From CAYSBK01 sp964429265 (GTDB lineage Bacteria; Planctomycetota; Phycisphaerae; Sedimentisphaerales; Anaerobacaceae): a DNA stretch of 40,805 nucleotides. The position numbers and the translations under genes were made by a program. Below, piece by piece: positions 1-9,259 of the stretch. Within the stretch, counting starts at the first letter, position 1. Each line of letters starts with the position of its first letter. The DNA lies in contig CAYSBK010000003.1 of NCBI GenBank assembly GCA_964429265.1, positions 1 through 40,805 of the forward strand, in the 5' to 3' direction. The notes below the pieces were generated by a model. The model worked only from the letters and a program-made list of their open reading frames with translations. It searched no databases and had not been told where the DNA came from.

Positions 1-1520
1 GTGCCGGCCCTTTTGGTAAGCTCCAGTTTCTGCGGGTCCGCACGCAGCACGCCATCGTCCGAGGCCTGGATCGGCTTGCCGGGAACGGCGACCTCAACGA
101 TTATGGTCACGGTCCTGCGCTCGAAGTTGCGCAGCTTCAGCTTGCCTTCGATCGTAACCAGGTCCAGAAAGTATCCGGGCTGCGGGGAATGAGCCTTCAA
201 CTTCCGGTCTATCTCGGACTCGGTCTTTTCGTAGGCGATATTCACCGCGGCGGTCACCGGGATTTCGCAGTCGCCTCCCTTCGGCGTGTATTTCAAGAGG
301 TCCTCGCTCAGCGGACGCTCAGCGCTGACCGCCAGGTAAGGCCCAGTCGTCCACGCCGTGTCGGTGCTGTTGTGCAGCACGAGAAAGTGGTGCATCTGTT
401 CCGGCGGACTCCAGCGGTAAATGTGCGAGTACTTTATTTTTTTCACGAAGAGAGTGACGATGGCCTTTTCGCCGCGGCGAAGGCTCACGTCCTTTTTGGT
501 ATAGACCGTGTAGTCCGTGGCAGCGGCCCCGCCCATCTGGGGCAGGTTGCCGAGGACCTTGTCGATTTGGCCGCTTCCTTCGGTAATCGGTTTTTCAACC
601 ACTTCCCAGCCCCGACCGAACTGGTCTGAGACGGCCGTATTGGTTGCAATTGCGGCCCTGCTCATAATTTGCCTCTGTACTTGTCGCGGCGCCACGGCTG
701 CACCGATCGTCCTTATGGCCTGGCCCACCGCAATCGGCGCCATATAATCAGTGTGCAGGAAATGCGGCACGCCCACCACGAAGTGAACGTCACAGTGAAT
801 CAGGTCCTCGGCCTCGTTGACCAGTGTTCCGCGGAGTGTCAGCTCCGCCGTCGTCTCGTCGAGAATCCTCACCGTGTATTCCGGAATCCAGGTTATTCCT
901 TTTCGAAGATAAGCCATTCCCAGTGCTGTCTGGCGGGCGGCTGGGCCATTGTCGCTGGCGACGTGGACGCGAACGGGAAGGTTGAGCACCTGCATCTTGG
1001 AGACCGCATCCAGCGGAACGGCGAAATTGTTGTCCTTCGCTTCGAGCACGACGAACTCGGAGCCGAGTGATACTATCTTGCCCGCAGCGGTCCGGTCGGT
1101 GCCTTTGTACGTGTAGGTAAGCTGTACGTTAAGGTTCACCGAACTTTCAAGTCGCTTCCGCTTGTAGGCGTTATCCCCGGGCGCATCTTCGCCGTCGAAC
1201 TCGACTATCTCGCCGGGGCCCGACCCTACAATGTCAACCAGATGTTTTTCATTCGCCGAGTAGATCGCAAGCGTGCCGAAGGCGGCCGGGGGAACGTACT
1301 TCGCCAGGCACCAGCCGTCCCGCAGGTTTACCTCGCCCTGGCGGATGAAGAAGCCCAGCCCGTTCTTGAAAACCGCCACCGATTTGACCTTCGGTTTCCA
1401 CACATGAGGATTTGCGGATTTTTCGTCCGGCTCGGCCGAAGCCGAACTTGTACATACCACCGACGCCGCGACCGCGGCGCACGCGGCCACCAACGGTAAC
1501 AGTGTCCTTCTGCCAGCCAT
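1..1520 (-). CDS. Exported DUF4139-like protein (3' end beyond window)
   Basis: The frame is open from an ATG at 1520 to the window edge, about 506 codons with no stop, so the C-terminus is missing. The N-terminus is a signal peptide: two arginines, then an Ala/Val/Leu-rich core, and a likely signal peptidase I site after ASA near residue 29. Shortly after comes a KSVAVFKNGLGFF segment, and near residues 200-250 a GITWIPEYTVRI stretch followed by beta-rich sequence. These resemble DUF4139-type proteins, which carry a GI-x-W-x-P-x-Y motif. The family assignment comes from memory of its motifs, not from a search, and no enzymatic function is known to me. It is transcribed divergently from the response regulator gene, sharing a 198-base intergenic region, and may belong to the same envelope-related system. 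Ribosome binding sequence GGAAAGGAG lies just upstream of the start. Confidence 0.65.
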   Translation of the reverse strand, partial: MAGRRTLLPLVAACAAVAASVVCTSSASAEPDEKSANPHVWKPKVKSVAVFKNGLGFFIRQGEVNLRDGWCLAKYVPPAAFGTLAIYSANEKHLVDIVGSGPGEIVEFDGEDAPGDNAYKRKRLESSVNLNVQLTYTYKGTDRTAAGKIVSLGSEFVVLEAKDNNFAVPLDAVSKMQVLNLPVRVHVASDNGPAARQTALGMAYLRKGITWIPEYTVRILDETTAELTLRGTLVNEAEDLIHCDVHFVVGVPHFLHTDYMAPIAVGQAIRTIGAAVAPRQVQRQIMSRAAIATNTAVSDQFGRGWEVVEKPITEGSGQIDKVLGNLPQMGGAAATDYTVYTKKDVSLRRGEKAIVTLFVKKIKYSHIYRWSPPEQMHHFLVLHNSTDTAWTTGPYLAVSAERPLSEDLLKYTPKGGDCEIPVTAAVNIAYEKTESEIDRKLKAHSPQPGYFLDLVTIEGKLKLRNFERRTVTIIVEVAVPGKPIQASDDGVLRADPQKLELTKRAG

Positions 1521-1657
1521 AGCGAATCTCCTTTCCACTTATGCGGTATTTGATACACTTTTACCGCCGTTTACTGACAACCGCGGCACCACTTCGAGTT
1601 TACGTAGCCGCTGGCGGTATCCGAAGTAAAATGCCTGTAAAATATCGCGTACTTTTT

Positions 1658-1702
1658 TTTACAAAGTATTTACAATCGTCCGCCTGCGATTTGGCATATA
1701 AT
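1658..1702 (+). promoter_or_regulatory. Direct-repeat operator and -10 of the response regulator gene
   Basis: Two TTTACA hexamers start at 1658 and 1669, an 11-base direct repeat as used by OmpR/PhoB-type regulators. After a further 22 bases comes a perfect TATAAT at 1697-1702, 17 bases before the ATG. No good -35 hexamer sits at the usual place; the repeat lies just upstream of that position, as in activator-dependent promoters. The same arrangement, with identical spacings, occurs at 4571-4615. Autoregulation by the encoded response regulator is inferred. Confidence 0.65.
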
Positions 1703-1718
1703 ATGGTGTAGGTGCGCT

Positions 1719-2411
1719 ATGAAATACGAAGCATCCATCCTGCTGGTGGAAGACGAGGAGAAAATCCGCGGGGCTCTGAAGGACTTTCTGGAATTTCACG
1801 ATTTCAAGGTCTTCCAGGCCCGCGACGGCCTGCAGGCCGAGCGGCTGGTGGCCGAGCGAGACTTTGACCTGATCCTGCTGGACTTGATGCTGCCGAAGAT
1901 AAGCGGCGAGCAGTTGTGTACTTCGTGGCGTCGGCAGGGGCTGCAGACCCCGATAATTATGCTCACGGCCAAGGGCCAACAAAAAGAGAAAGTCGCCGGA
2001 TTGGAGTTGGGCGCCGACGATTACATCACCAAGCCGTTCTCGCTCGAGGAGCTTCTGGCCAGGATAAGGGCGGTGCTTCGGCGGACCGACCCCGGCCGGG
2101 CGGTCGGGCGGCACTTTCAATTTGCAGACCTGCAGGTCGACCTTTCGAAGCTGACTGTCCGCCGCAACGACAACACCACACAAATCAGCAAGCGCGAAGG
2201 CCGAATCATACAGTACTTCGCGGCCAATCCAAATCGCGTCATCAGCCGCGAGGAGCTTTACCGAAATATCTGGAACGATACGCTGACCGACCTCGGGACC
2301 CGCACCGTTGATATGCACATTGCCAAGCTGAGAAGCAAGATCGAGCCTGACCCCTCTCACCCTGCGATCATCACGACCGTCCGCGGGGCCGGATACAGGT
2401 ACAAAGCCTGA
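1719..2411 (+). CDS. OmpR/PhoB-family response regulator
   Basis: This 230-residue protein has the standard two-domain layout. Receiver domain, residues 5-120: acidic pocket E11-D12, phospho-acceptor D55 in LILLDLMLP, the conserved Thr/Ala after MLTAKG, and Lys in ITKPF. Winged-helix DNA-binding domain, residues 130-230, ends in the typical TVRGAGYRYKA. The partner kinase begins 18 bases downstream, so the two form a cognate pair. The promoter carries an 11-base-spaced TTTACA repeat that this protein may itself bind. By family knowledge, OmpR-type regulators bind tandem half-sites as dimers. The signal sensed is unknown; linkage to a VIT/VWA lipoprotein with the same promoter structure suggests an envelope role. 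Confidence 0.93.
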   Translation: MKYEASILLVEDEEKIRGALKDFLEFHDFKVFQARDGLQAERLVAERDFDLILLDLMLPKISGEQLCTSWRRQGLQTPIIMLTAKGQQKEKVAGLELGADDYITKPFSLEELLARIRAVLRRTDPGRAVGRHFQFADLQVDLSKLTVRRNDNTTQISKREGRIIQYFAANPNRVISREELYRNIWNDTLTDLGTRTVDMHIAKLRSKIEPDPSHPAIITTVRGAGYRYKA

Positions 2412-2429
2412 ACCTGTGGTCAACGCAAG

Positions 2430-4529
2430 ATGAACAGGCGATTGCTTATACTGACGCTGATCATAATAGCTGCACTTTGCAGTCTCACGCTTTTGGGCTA
2501 TCACGCCATAGCCAGATGGGCCGAGGGCCTGGAATGGAAAAGGCTCGGCGAGTTTGCCGAGGTCGCCGAGCAGATAAGGCAGGACGTCAAGCGCAAGCTC
2601 GACGACTTTATCCGCCGCGAGGAACAACGCCCCTATACTCACTACCAGTACTACTACGTCCCGGAAAGCCCGACAAATGCCCAGCAGCAAATGGCCCTGC
2701 TTCGCTCGCCGCTGGCCGGTCGGATGGAAAACGACCTGGCCTATGGCTACTTCCAGATCGACCCCGACGGCCGCGTCACCAGCCTCAACGAAGATATCAT
2801 TCAGTTCGAAGGCCCCAGCACCGTCAACGCAAGGCTCAACGAGATGGCGCTCAGCAACAGCCTTAACGTCCGGCGTAACCTGCTGCCCGTTCTGTCCGGC
2901 AGCATCGACAAAGCGCTTCGGACGGCCTCCAGAAAAGCAGGCCCACAACCACCGGGCGGCCGCCCGCCGCAGGAGCCGGCACAACGCCCATCCCGCGAGT
3001 ATCTCGGCTCGAAAGTGAAGTATTTCCGTCGTCGGCGCGATAACTACCCCATCGCCAGCCTGCAGAACGCAGACCGAGGCGCACAGGTGGTCCGGCAATC
3101 TCGTGAGACCGTCGTCACAAACGTTGCGGTATCCGAAGGCGGCCCGGCCTGGGTCGACGCCGAGCAGGTTCAACAAGCACAGACCTGGCCCCCCGGGGCT
3201 GGTGAACCGCAGAGCCGTGCAGCAGAAGAAACCCAAACAATCGAGCCTGGCGCTGTTGATCGCCGGCCCCCGCTGCAGCCGGCGCCCGCCCGACAAATCG
3301 CCGGCCCAAGCAAACAGGCACAACCGCCCCCTCAGCCAACCGCTCAGGCACTCGACCTGGCTGCAAACATTCAGCAGCAGGAACCCGCCGATACCGTGCT
3401 GGTTCGGATGGAGCCGTTCGTCCCCATTGTTGTCCGCAATGACCGGGCGACCGATTCCATCTTCGGCGGACAGGTCTTTCTGCTGCGCCACGTACAAATC
3501 GAAAACAGACACATCAGGCAGGGCTTTCTGCTGAACGAAAAGAGGCTCATCCAGGAGGTGCGCGACTCCGCAGCCAGATTTATGCGCGAGGGAATGCGGT
3601 TTGCGCTGCCTCAGTTGCGACAGCCCGCCGCGGAGCACAGCGAGCCTGCCTATACGGCCGTGCTGGATTTCGGTTTCGGCGAGCTGGTGCTGAACCTCGA
3701 TGAAAGCGACCCCGCGGCGCTGAGCAGGCAGATAGACCAACTGCGAAACTGGTACTTCAGTATCGTTACGGTTGTGTGCATAGCGACCGGCCTTGGCCTG
3801 GTGAGTCTGTGGCGGTATGCACGAGCACAGGCCAGGCTCGCAGAGAAGAAAGATGACTTCATCTCCGCCGTATCGCACGAACTGCGAACCCCGCTGACCT
3901 CCATACGAATGTACTCGGAAATGCTCGAAAAGGGCTGGGTCAAATCCGAACAAAAGCTGCTCGAATACTACAGGAGTATGCGACAGGAAACGGAAAGGCT
4001 CAGCCGGCTGATTGAAAATGTCCTCGATTTCTCGCGCATCCAGAAGGGCCGCAAGAAATACAACTTCACCGTCGGCGATTTGAACCGGGCCGTGCTGGAG
4101 GTCGTGGAGATGATGCGGCCCTACGCCGGCCAGCACAACTTCGTGATCGAGACCCAACTGGAACCGATAACGCCCACCGCGTTCGACCGTGACTGCGTCA
4201 AGCAAATCGTGGTCAACCTGCTCGACAACGCCGTCAAGTACGCCCGCAACGCCCGCGACCGAACCATCACTGTGCGAACCAGCAGCGACGACGGTTTCGC
4301 CATTATCGAGGTCGAGGACCACGGACCGGGCGTCCCCCGGCGCCAGCGCAAGAAAATCTTCGAGCAGTTCTACCGCACCGAGGCCGAAGCCACAAGGGAA
4401 ACCGCCGGCACAGGGCTGGGCCTGGCACTGGTCAAGAAATTTGTCGAGGCACACAACGGCTTCGTCGAAATCCTCACCGCAGAACCCGCCGGCGCAATCT
4501 TCCGCGTGGCCCTGCCGGTCCGCGCATGA
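2430..4529 (+). CDS. Membrane sensor histidine kinase
   Basis: This 699-residue protein has an N-terminal membrane helix (residues 4-26), a large extracytoplasmic region, a second membrane helix near 440-462, and the catalytic core. The H-box SHELRTPLTS carries phospho-accepting His483. The ATPase domain shows the N-box NLLDNAVKYA (about 596-605), the G1 box DHGPGVPRRQRKKIFEQFY, and the G2 box GTGLGLAL (about 660). The sensor region is unusual: about residues 165-310 are Pro/Gln/Ala/Arg-rich and low-complexity, probably disordered, so no sensor fold can be named there. The gene lies 18 bases after its response regulator and is presumably co-transcribed. It ends 41 bases before the TTTACA operator of the next gene. 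The kinase assignment is firm; the stimulus is unknown. Confidence 0.93.
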   Translation: MNRRLLILTLIIIAALCSLTLLGYHAIARWAEGLEWKRLGEFAEVAEQIRQDVKRKLDDFIRREEQRPYTHYQYYYVPESPTNAQQQMALLRSPLAGRMENDLAYGYFQIDPDGRVTSLNEDIIQFEGPSTVNARLNEMALSNSLNVRRNLLPVLSGSIDKALRTASRKAGPQPPGGRPPQEPAQRPSREYLGSKVKYFRRRRDNYPIASLQNADRGAQVVRQSRETVVTNVAVSEGGPAWVDAEQVQQAQTWPPGAGEPQSRAAEETQTIEPGAVDRRPPLQPAPARQIAGPSKQAQPPPQPTAQALDLAANIQQQEPADTVLVRMEPFVPIVVRNDRATDSIFGGQVFLLRHVQIENRHIRQGFLLNEKRLIQEVRDSAARFMREGMRFALPQLRQPAAEHSEPAYTAVLDFGFGELVLNLDESDPAALSRQIDQLRNWYFSIVTVVCIATGLGLVSLWRYARAQARLAEKKDDFISAVSHELRTPLTSIRMYSEMLEKGWVKSEQKLLEYYRSMRQETERLSRLIENVLDFSRIQKGRKKYNFTVGDLNRAVLEVVEMMRPYAGQHNFVIETQLEPITPTAFDRDCVKQIVVNLLDNAVKYARNARDRTITVRTSSDDGFAIIEVEDHGPGVPRRQRKKIFEQFYRTEAEATRETAGTGLGLALVKKFVEAHNGFVEILTAEPAGAIFRVALPVRA

Positions 4530-4570
4530 TCGTTCGCCCTGCACAATCCGGCGCCCATATACCTGCTTTT

Positions 4571-4615
4571 TTTACACGGAATTTACAAAACGTTCCGCCC
4601 CGCCCACCCTATAAT
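4571..4615 (+). promoter_or_regulatory. Direct-repeat operator and -10 of the VIT/VWA lipoprotein gene
   Basis: TTTACA occurs at 4571-4576 and 4582-4587, then 22 bases, then TATAAT at 4610-4615. Every spacing matches the element at 1658-1702, and even the flanking bases agree (a T run before the first hexamer, AA after the second). No other pair with this layout was noticed in the window. It lies 47 bases before the chosen ATG at 4663. Confidence 0.65.
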
Positions 4616-4662
4616 TCATATAGCGACAGGCAATTACGGTGGCAATGTTAGGAGATAACAAA

Positions 4663-6948
4663 ATGGCCAAGCACAAGAAAACAGCCCTCGCCATTTGGTT
4701 GGTTTGCCTTGTCCTTGCAGCCTGTGGCCGCGCCCAGGTCCATCACGTCGAGGTCGGCGAACTGACCGACAACGTCATTATGCCGCAAACGGGATGCGGC
4801 TTGTTCCGCTGCGACCGCCGCAGGACTATCGAGGTAACGAAAGTCGCCGCCCTGGCCGACATACTTGAAACCACCGCCGTAACCACGATAGAAATCCACC
4901 TGCGCAACACCACCGGCCGCCGCCAGGAAGCCGAGCTTGACTTCGCCGTTCCGGCCGGAGCCGTAGTGAAAGGCTTCGCCTACGACGGGCCCGGCGGCGA
5001 GATTACCGCCCGCGTCCTGCCGAAAGACGAGGCCCGAAAAATCTACCGCCGGCTGGTAGCCAAAATCCGCGACCCGGCGCTGGTTGAGTTCATCGGCTAC
5101 AACCTCATCCGCTCCAGCGTCTTTCCGATTGAGGCCCGCAGTCAAACCAAAGTCCGCCTGACATACGAGCACCTGCTGGCCGTCGACCGCAACCGCGTCG
5201 ATTACGTCCTGCCCCGCAGCGAGTCCATCCAGTACAACCTGCCGTGGGAGATAGAGGTCAGAATCCGCAGCAAACGCCCCATATCCACCATCTATTCGCC
5301 GACCCACGAGCTGGAGGCAACCAGGTCCATCGACCCGAAGTCGATGAAATCAGCCGACGGCCCCGTAGTCGTCACCGCCAAGACCAAAGGCGCCACCACC
5401 GAACCCGGGCCGTTTCGCCTGTCATACCTGCTCCAGCAAGGCGAAGTGACCGCCTCGATGTTCGCCTACCCCGATGCGAAAATCGGCGGCGGATACTTCC
5501 TGTTACTGGCCGGGCTGCCGGCAAAGCTGCCCGAAGACGCCGCCCAAAACGCGATAAGACGCGAGCTGACCCTGGTAATCGACCGCTCCGGCAGTATGAG
5601 AAACGAAAAAATCCGCCAGGCGAAAGAAGCCGCCCTGCAGGTCATCGCCGGCCTGAAAGAAGGCGAAAAGTTCAACGTCTGCATCTACAACGACACCGTG
5701 CAGTGGTTCTCGCCGAACCCCGTTGCCAAAACCGACCAGACCGAGGAATCCGCCCGCAAGTACATCGAAGGCATCACCGCATCGGGCGGAACCAACCTCT
5801 ACCAGGCCCTGAAACAGGCCCTGCAGCAGCAGCCGACCGATGAGTTCCTGCCGGTGATCCTGTTTCTCACCGACGGGCTGCCGACCGTCGGCAATACCTC
5901 CGAAATCGCCATTCGCCAACTCGCCACCAGGGCGAATCCGCACAACCGGAGGGTCTTTACCTTCGGCGTCGGCCTGAATGTCAACGCGCCGCTTCTGGAA
6001 AAAATCGCCCAGAGCAGCCGCGCACGCGCCGAGTTCGTCCTTCCCAAGGAAAACGTGGAGGCCAAGGTGGGCCGGGTCTTCGAGAGCCTCTCGGGCCCGG
6101 TCTTGGCCGACCTGGAACTAAAGGTCGTCGATGAAAAGGGTCGGCCTGCCCACGGAAGAACGCGCGACATCCTGCCCGACAAGCTGCCCGATATGTTTGA
6201 AGGTGACCAGCTCGTTTTACTCGGCCAGTACGTCGACAACACGCCGGTCAATTTCGAGATAACCGGCAACTACCTCGGACGAAAAAGGACCTTCCGCTTC
6301 ACGTTCGATTTCGACAACGCAACTGTTCGCAACGGCTTCGTACCGCGGCTATGGGCAAGCAGAAAAATAGCCGTCCTTATCGACGAAATCCGACAGATGG
6401 GCGCCGACCCCGGCGCCAGCTGCAACGACCCGAAAGCGAAGGAACTGGTCGACGAGATAGTCCGACTTTCCACCCAGTTCGGTATCCTCACAGAGTACAC
6501 CGCATTTCTCGCAGAGGAATCAACCACGCTCGACAGGGCCGAGACCCTGCGCAAATCCGCCGGCCGAAACCTCACCGACAGGGCGATGCGCACCCGCTCC
6601 GGCCCCGCCGGGGTAAACCAGAGCCTTAACTTCGCCCGCCAGAATGAGCCAACGCTGAATATCACCAATAGCTTCGTCTCTGCCGAGATGCGTCGCGTCT
6701 CGATAGCCAACGTCCAGCAAATCAACGACCTGGCATACTACCGCCGCGGCACGCGATGGATTGACAGCCGCCTGGCAAAGGAGGAAAGCCGAATCAAGCC
6801 CGCCAGGATAATCGAGTTCGGCTCGGACGAGTTCCTCGAGCTTGCCGACAAACTGGCACGGGAAAACCGCCAGGCCGGCCTTGCGCTTAGCGGCGACATA
6901 CTGTTGATGGTTGACGGTGAGCCGGTGCTTGTAAGGAATCGCAACTGA
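4663..6948 (+). CDS. VIT and VWA domain lipoprotein
   Basis: The chosen start, ATG 4663, is preceded by GGAGATAACAAA; an in-frame GTG at 4639 lacks such a site and would bury the signal peptide. The N-terminus reads as a lipoprotein signal with lipobox LAAC (Cys about residue 17). A VIT domain (about 30-170) resembles that of inter-alpha-trypsin inhibitor heavy chains, with the typical ...EARKIYRRL... and IEARSQTKVRLTYE segments. A von Willebrand A domain (about 300-480) has the metal site DRSGSM starting at D307 and a later TDGLPT. The C-terminal 280 residues have no fold I recognise. Bacterial proteins of this type are envelope-bound and probably bind protein partners through the metal site. 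Its promoter matches that of the upstream two-component regulator. Confidence 0.88.
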   Translation: MAKHKKTALAIWLVCLVLAACGRAQVHHVEVGELTDNVIMPQTGCGLFRCDRRRTIEVTKVAALADILETTAVTTIEIHLRNTTGRRQEAELDFAVPAGAVVKGFAYDGPGGEITARVLPKDEARKIYRRLVAKIRDPALVEFIGYNLIRSSVFPIEARSQTKVRLTYEHLLAVDRNRVDYVLPRSESIQYNLPWEIEVRIRSKRPISTIYSPTHELEATRSIDPKSMKSADGPVVVTAKTKGATTEPGPFRLSYLLQQGEVTASMFAYPDAKIGGGYFLLLAGLPAKLPEDAAQNAIRRELTLVIDRSGSMRNEKIRQAKEAALQVIAGLKEGEKFNVCIYNDTVQWFSPNPVAKTDQTEESARKYIEGITASGGTNLYQALKQALQQQPTDEFLPVILFLTDGLPTVGNTSEIAIRQLATRANPHNRRVFTFGVGLNVNAPLLEKIAQSSRARAEFVLPKENVEAKVGRVFESLSGPVLADLELKVVDEKGRPAHGRTRDILPDKLPDMFEGDQLVLLGQYVDNTPVNFEITGNYLGRKRTFRFTFDFDNATVRNGFVPRLWASRKIAVLIDEIRQMGADPGASCNDPKAKELVDEIVRLSTQFGILTEYTAFLAEESTTLDRAETLRKSAGRNLTDRAMRTRSGPAGVNQSLNFARQNEPTLNITNSFVSAEMRRVSIANVQQINDLAYYRRGTRWIDSRLAKEESRIKPARIIEFGSDEFLELADKLARENRQAGLALSGDILLMVDGEPVLVRNRN

Positions 6949-6989
6949 GCCAAAAATACCGGAATCGCTGCGGGTTCGGTGCCGCCCTG

Positions 6990-7149
6990 TCAACCGAACA
7001 GCTCGGCGAACTTGCTTTCTATGTCGGGGCTTTCGCAAAGCACCTGCCCCACCAGCACCGCCCTGACGCCTGCCGATATCAACTGCTGAACGTCCTGGCG
7101 CGTTCTTATGCCGCTTTCGCAGACAAGCCTGGTGCCGGGGTTGGTCGGG
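6990..7149 (-). pseudogene. trpC: trpC 3' remnant (indole-3-glycerol phosphate synthase)
   Basis: On the minus strand, the 53 codons ending in TGA at 6990-6992 encode the C-terminal end of TrpC: LVCESGIRTRQDVQQL, then AGVRAVLVGQVL, then SPDIESKFAELFG. This corresponds to the last two beta/alpha units of the TIM barrel with the phosphate-binding segments. Intact TrpC is about 250-270 residues. The similarity starts right after the yidC stop codon at 7151-7153. Upstream of that point the same frame runs antisense to nothing recognisable, inside the yidC coding strand. There is no start codon near the beginning, so it is a dead fragment, probably left by a deletion that fused the yidC 3' end to trpC. 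Confidence 0.75.
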
Positions 7150-7150
7150 G

Positions 7151-9229
7151 TTAGAACTTTTTGATGAAGGGTTTGGGCTTTTTCTTTTTCGGTTTGCCGC
7201 CGGTCTTGGCGGTGGTGGGGACCAGGCCCTGTTGGTCGGCCTGTTCTTTTTCGCGGATGTGCTTTCGAATGACGTACTGCTCGATGACGCCTGCGAAGGT
7301 GCTTGCCATAATGTAGAGGTTCACGCCGGAGGGAGCCTTGTAAAGCATAAGGGGAAAAAGCAGGGGGAACATAATCATCATCATTTTCTGCTGCTGGGCC
7401 ATCTGGGGGTTGGTTTGCGCCGAAGGCTGGGTCGGCATAAGCCTCTGCTGGAGGTAGAACGCCACGCCCATCAGGATGGGCAACAGGTTGAACGAGTCAA
7501 GCGTGCCGAAAAGCGGCAGCTTCACCGCCGAGAAACTGAACAGCGCATCGGGTGCCGACAAATCGGTTATCCAGAACGGCAGGAATGCTGCGCCGCGCAG
7601 GTCGATACTGGTATAGACCGCGCTCCACAGGGCGATCCAGATGGGCATCTGGAGCATCATAGGCAGCATACCCATTATGGGAGTGGCGCCGTGTTGGCGA
7701 TACAATGCCATCACCTGCCGGTTCATCTCAATCTTGTCGTTGGCGTACTTCTTTCTGATTTGCTCGATCTTCGGGGCGAGCTTGCTCATCTTGCTCATCG
7801 AGACCTGGCTCTTCTTGGTGATGGGGTGAATCACCAGCCGAAACACGAATACCAGGATGATAATAACCACCCCGTAATTGCCTATGAACCCGTGCATCCA
7901 TTTCATCAGTGCCAGTATGCCGAAGGCCAGCGGGCGGATTATGCCGGCCGGGCAGCAGCAGCTCATAAAGTCGATGGTCTCGGCGAATCCGAGCTTTCGA
8001 TAGAGGGGGTTCTTGTCGAACAAGTCCTTGTCCTTTGGTCCGACGTAAAGCTGAAAAGCGAAGTTCCTGGTGCTTTGCGGCAGGCCTGCCGGAGGTAGCT
8101 GGACCACGGCCGTGCGCAACTCAAACCCGACGGATTCGTCGCCGCTGTCGGCAGGGTCGTCCCGGTCGGGGTTGTAGAAAAGCCCGACCGCTTCCTTCGC
8201 CCACGGGCAGTATTGTGCGTTGCCGTCGGGGACGGGCCTGAGTATCGCAGCGAAATACTTGTTCGTCACGGCGGTCCACAAAAGCGGAGCGAGCTTGTGC
8301 CTGCGAGGCAGGCTGTTGCGGATGGTCAGTTGCCGCCTGGCTCGCTGTATCCGGTCCGCATTGCCGGTTGCAAGGGCTTCAAGGTATTGCTTTGTGGCTT
8401 TTTTCAGGCCCGGCTTTCTGCTGAAGAAAGAACCTTGAATCTGCTTTCTGGCTGATACCACCTGTTGCTTTTCCGTAATGAAGGCGCCGACGACTTTTCG
8501 CATATCGCCGCGGTAGCTTTCGCGGCCGATGCCCGTCGGGCCGACGACGTCGAACCAGATTTTCTGCACTTCGGGCGAGAGATTTTCAACCGTGATAACA
8601 CAGTCCAGCAGGAAGCTGCCCGGCCGAACGGCGTAACGCTTGGTCAGCCTCAGCACCGGCAGACCATCCTCGGTCTCGACGCGTGCCTCGAATTGCGCGG
8701 TCTGGACACCGTGGGCATCGCGCTCGACCTGGCCGGGCCAGTTCCAGCTCAACCTGCGAAGGTCGAGCTGTTGTTGCTGGCCGACGAGCACCAGTGGTCC
8801 GTTGGCAAGCGACAGTATATCGCCGCCCACCGGGGCCAAAATGGTCAGAGGCCGGGGATTCTTGGGGTCGCGATTGTCGAAGCCCTTGCCGCGGCCGTTG
8901 CTGAACGTCGTTCGTTCGATGGCCGCCCCCCGGCTGTTAAGGACCACCTGAAACTTGAACCCGGCTGTTGGGTCCTGGGTGTTGGGGTCGGCTGCGCCGA
9001 GGACCACCCTGCGTGCCGGGCCGCCACGCGCCGTCAACCGCACGGGCTGGGACTGCCGTGGCAGCGAAGGTGGTGTCTCTGCAGTTTGGCTTGCATTCGT
9101 TGTCGTGGTCTTTTGCAGCAGGGGGCAGGGGCCGGGGGCGCACAGGCCGTCGACAAGCGCCGACTGAACAATCAGCCACCCGCAAAGTGCAATAAAGCAC
9201 GCCGCAAATACAACCAGCACGATTCTCAT
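7151..9229 (-). CDS. yidC: Membrane protein insertase YidC
   Basis: YidC inserts and folds inner-membrane proteins, alone or with Sec. This 692-residue protein has an N-terminal membrane helix (residues 2-20). A large periplasmic beta domain (about 70-420) follows, typical of Gram-negative YidC. Then comes the conserved Oxa1 core with membrane segments around GNYGVVIIILVFVFRL, the cytoplasmic KLAPKIEQIRKKY region, MLPMMLQMPIWIALW, and a last pair after QQKMMMIMFPLLFPL. The C-terminus is lysine-rich (KPKKKKPKP), suited to ribosome contact. It is longer than the E. coli protein (548). It follows the metallophosphoesterase gene by 30 bases on the same strand. Downstream lies only the trpC remnant; the usual neighbours (rnpA, mnmE) are absent. 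Confidence 0.95.
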   Translation of the reverse strand: MRIVLVVFAACFIALCGWLIVQSALVDGLCAPGPCPLLQKTTTTNASQTAETPPSLPRQSQPVRLTARGGPARRVVLGAADPNTQDPTAGFKFQVVLNSRGAAIERTTFSNGRGKGFDNRDPKNPRPLTILAPVGGDILSLANGPLVLVGQQQQLDLRRLSWNWPGQVERDAHGVQTAQFEARVETEDGLPVLRLTKRYAVRPGSFLLDCVITVENLSPEVQKIWFDVVGPTGIGRESYRGDMRKVVGAFITEKQQVVSARKQIQGSFFSRKPGLKKATKQYLEALATGNADRIQRARRQLTIRNSLPRRHKLAPLLWTAVTNKYFAAILRPVPDGNAQYCPWAKEAVGLFYNPDRDDPADSGDESVGFELRTAVVQLPPAGLPQSTRNFAFQLYVGPKDKDLFDKNPLYRKLGFAETIDFMSCCCPAGIIRPLAFGILALMKWMHGFIGNYGVVIIILVFVFRLVIHPITKKSQVSMSKMSKLAPKIEQIRKKYANDKIEMNRQVMALYRQHGATPIMGMLPMMLQMPIWIALWSAVYTSIDLRGAAFLPFWITDLSAPDALFSFSAVKLPLFGTLDSFNLLPILMGVAFYLQQRLMPTQPSAQTNPQMAQQQKMMMIMFPLLFPLMLYKAPSGVNLYIMASTFAGVIEQYVIRKHIREKEQADQQGLVPTTAKTGGKPKKKKPKPFIKKF

Positions 9230-9259
9230 AAAGCCTTGCCTGTTAATCTGACGTTCGTC

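Noticed and set aside
1659..4544. Very long open frame on the minus strand opposite the response regulator and kinase
   Set aside because: It shadows two genes with full family motifs; its product has no similarity and the composition of a GC-rich antisense frame.
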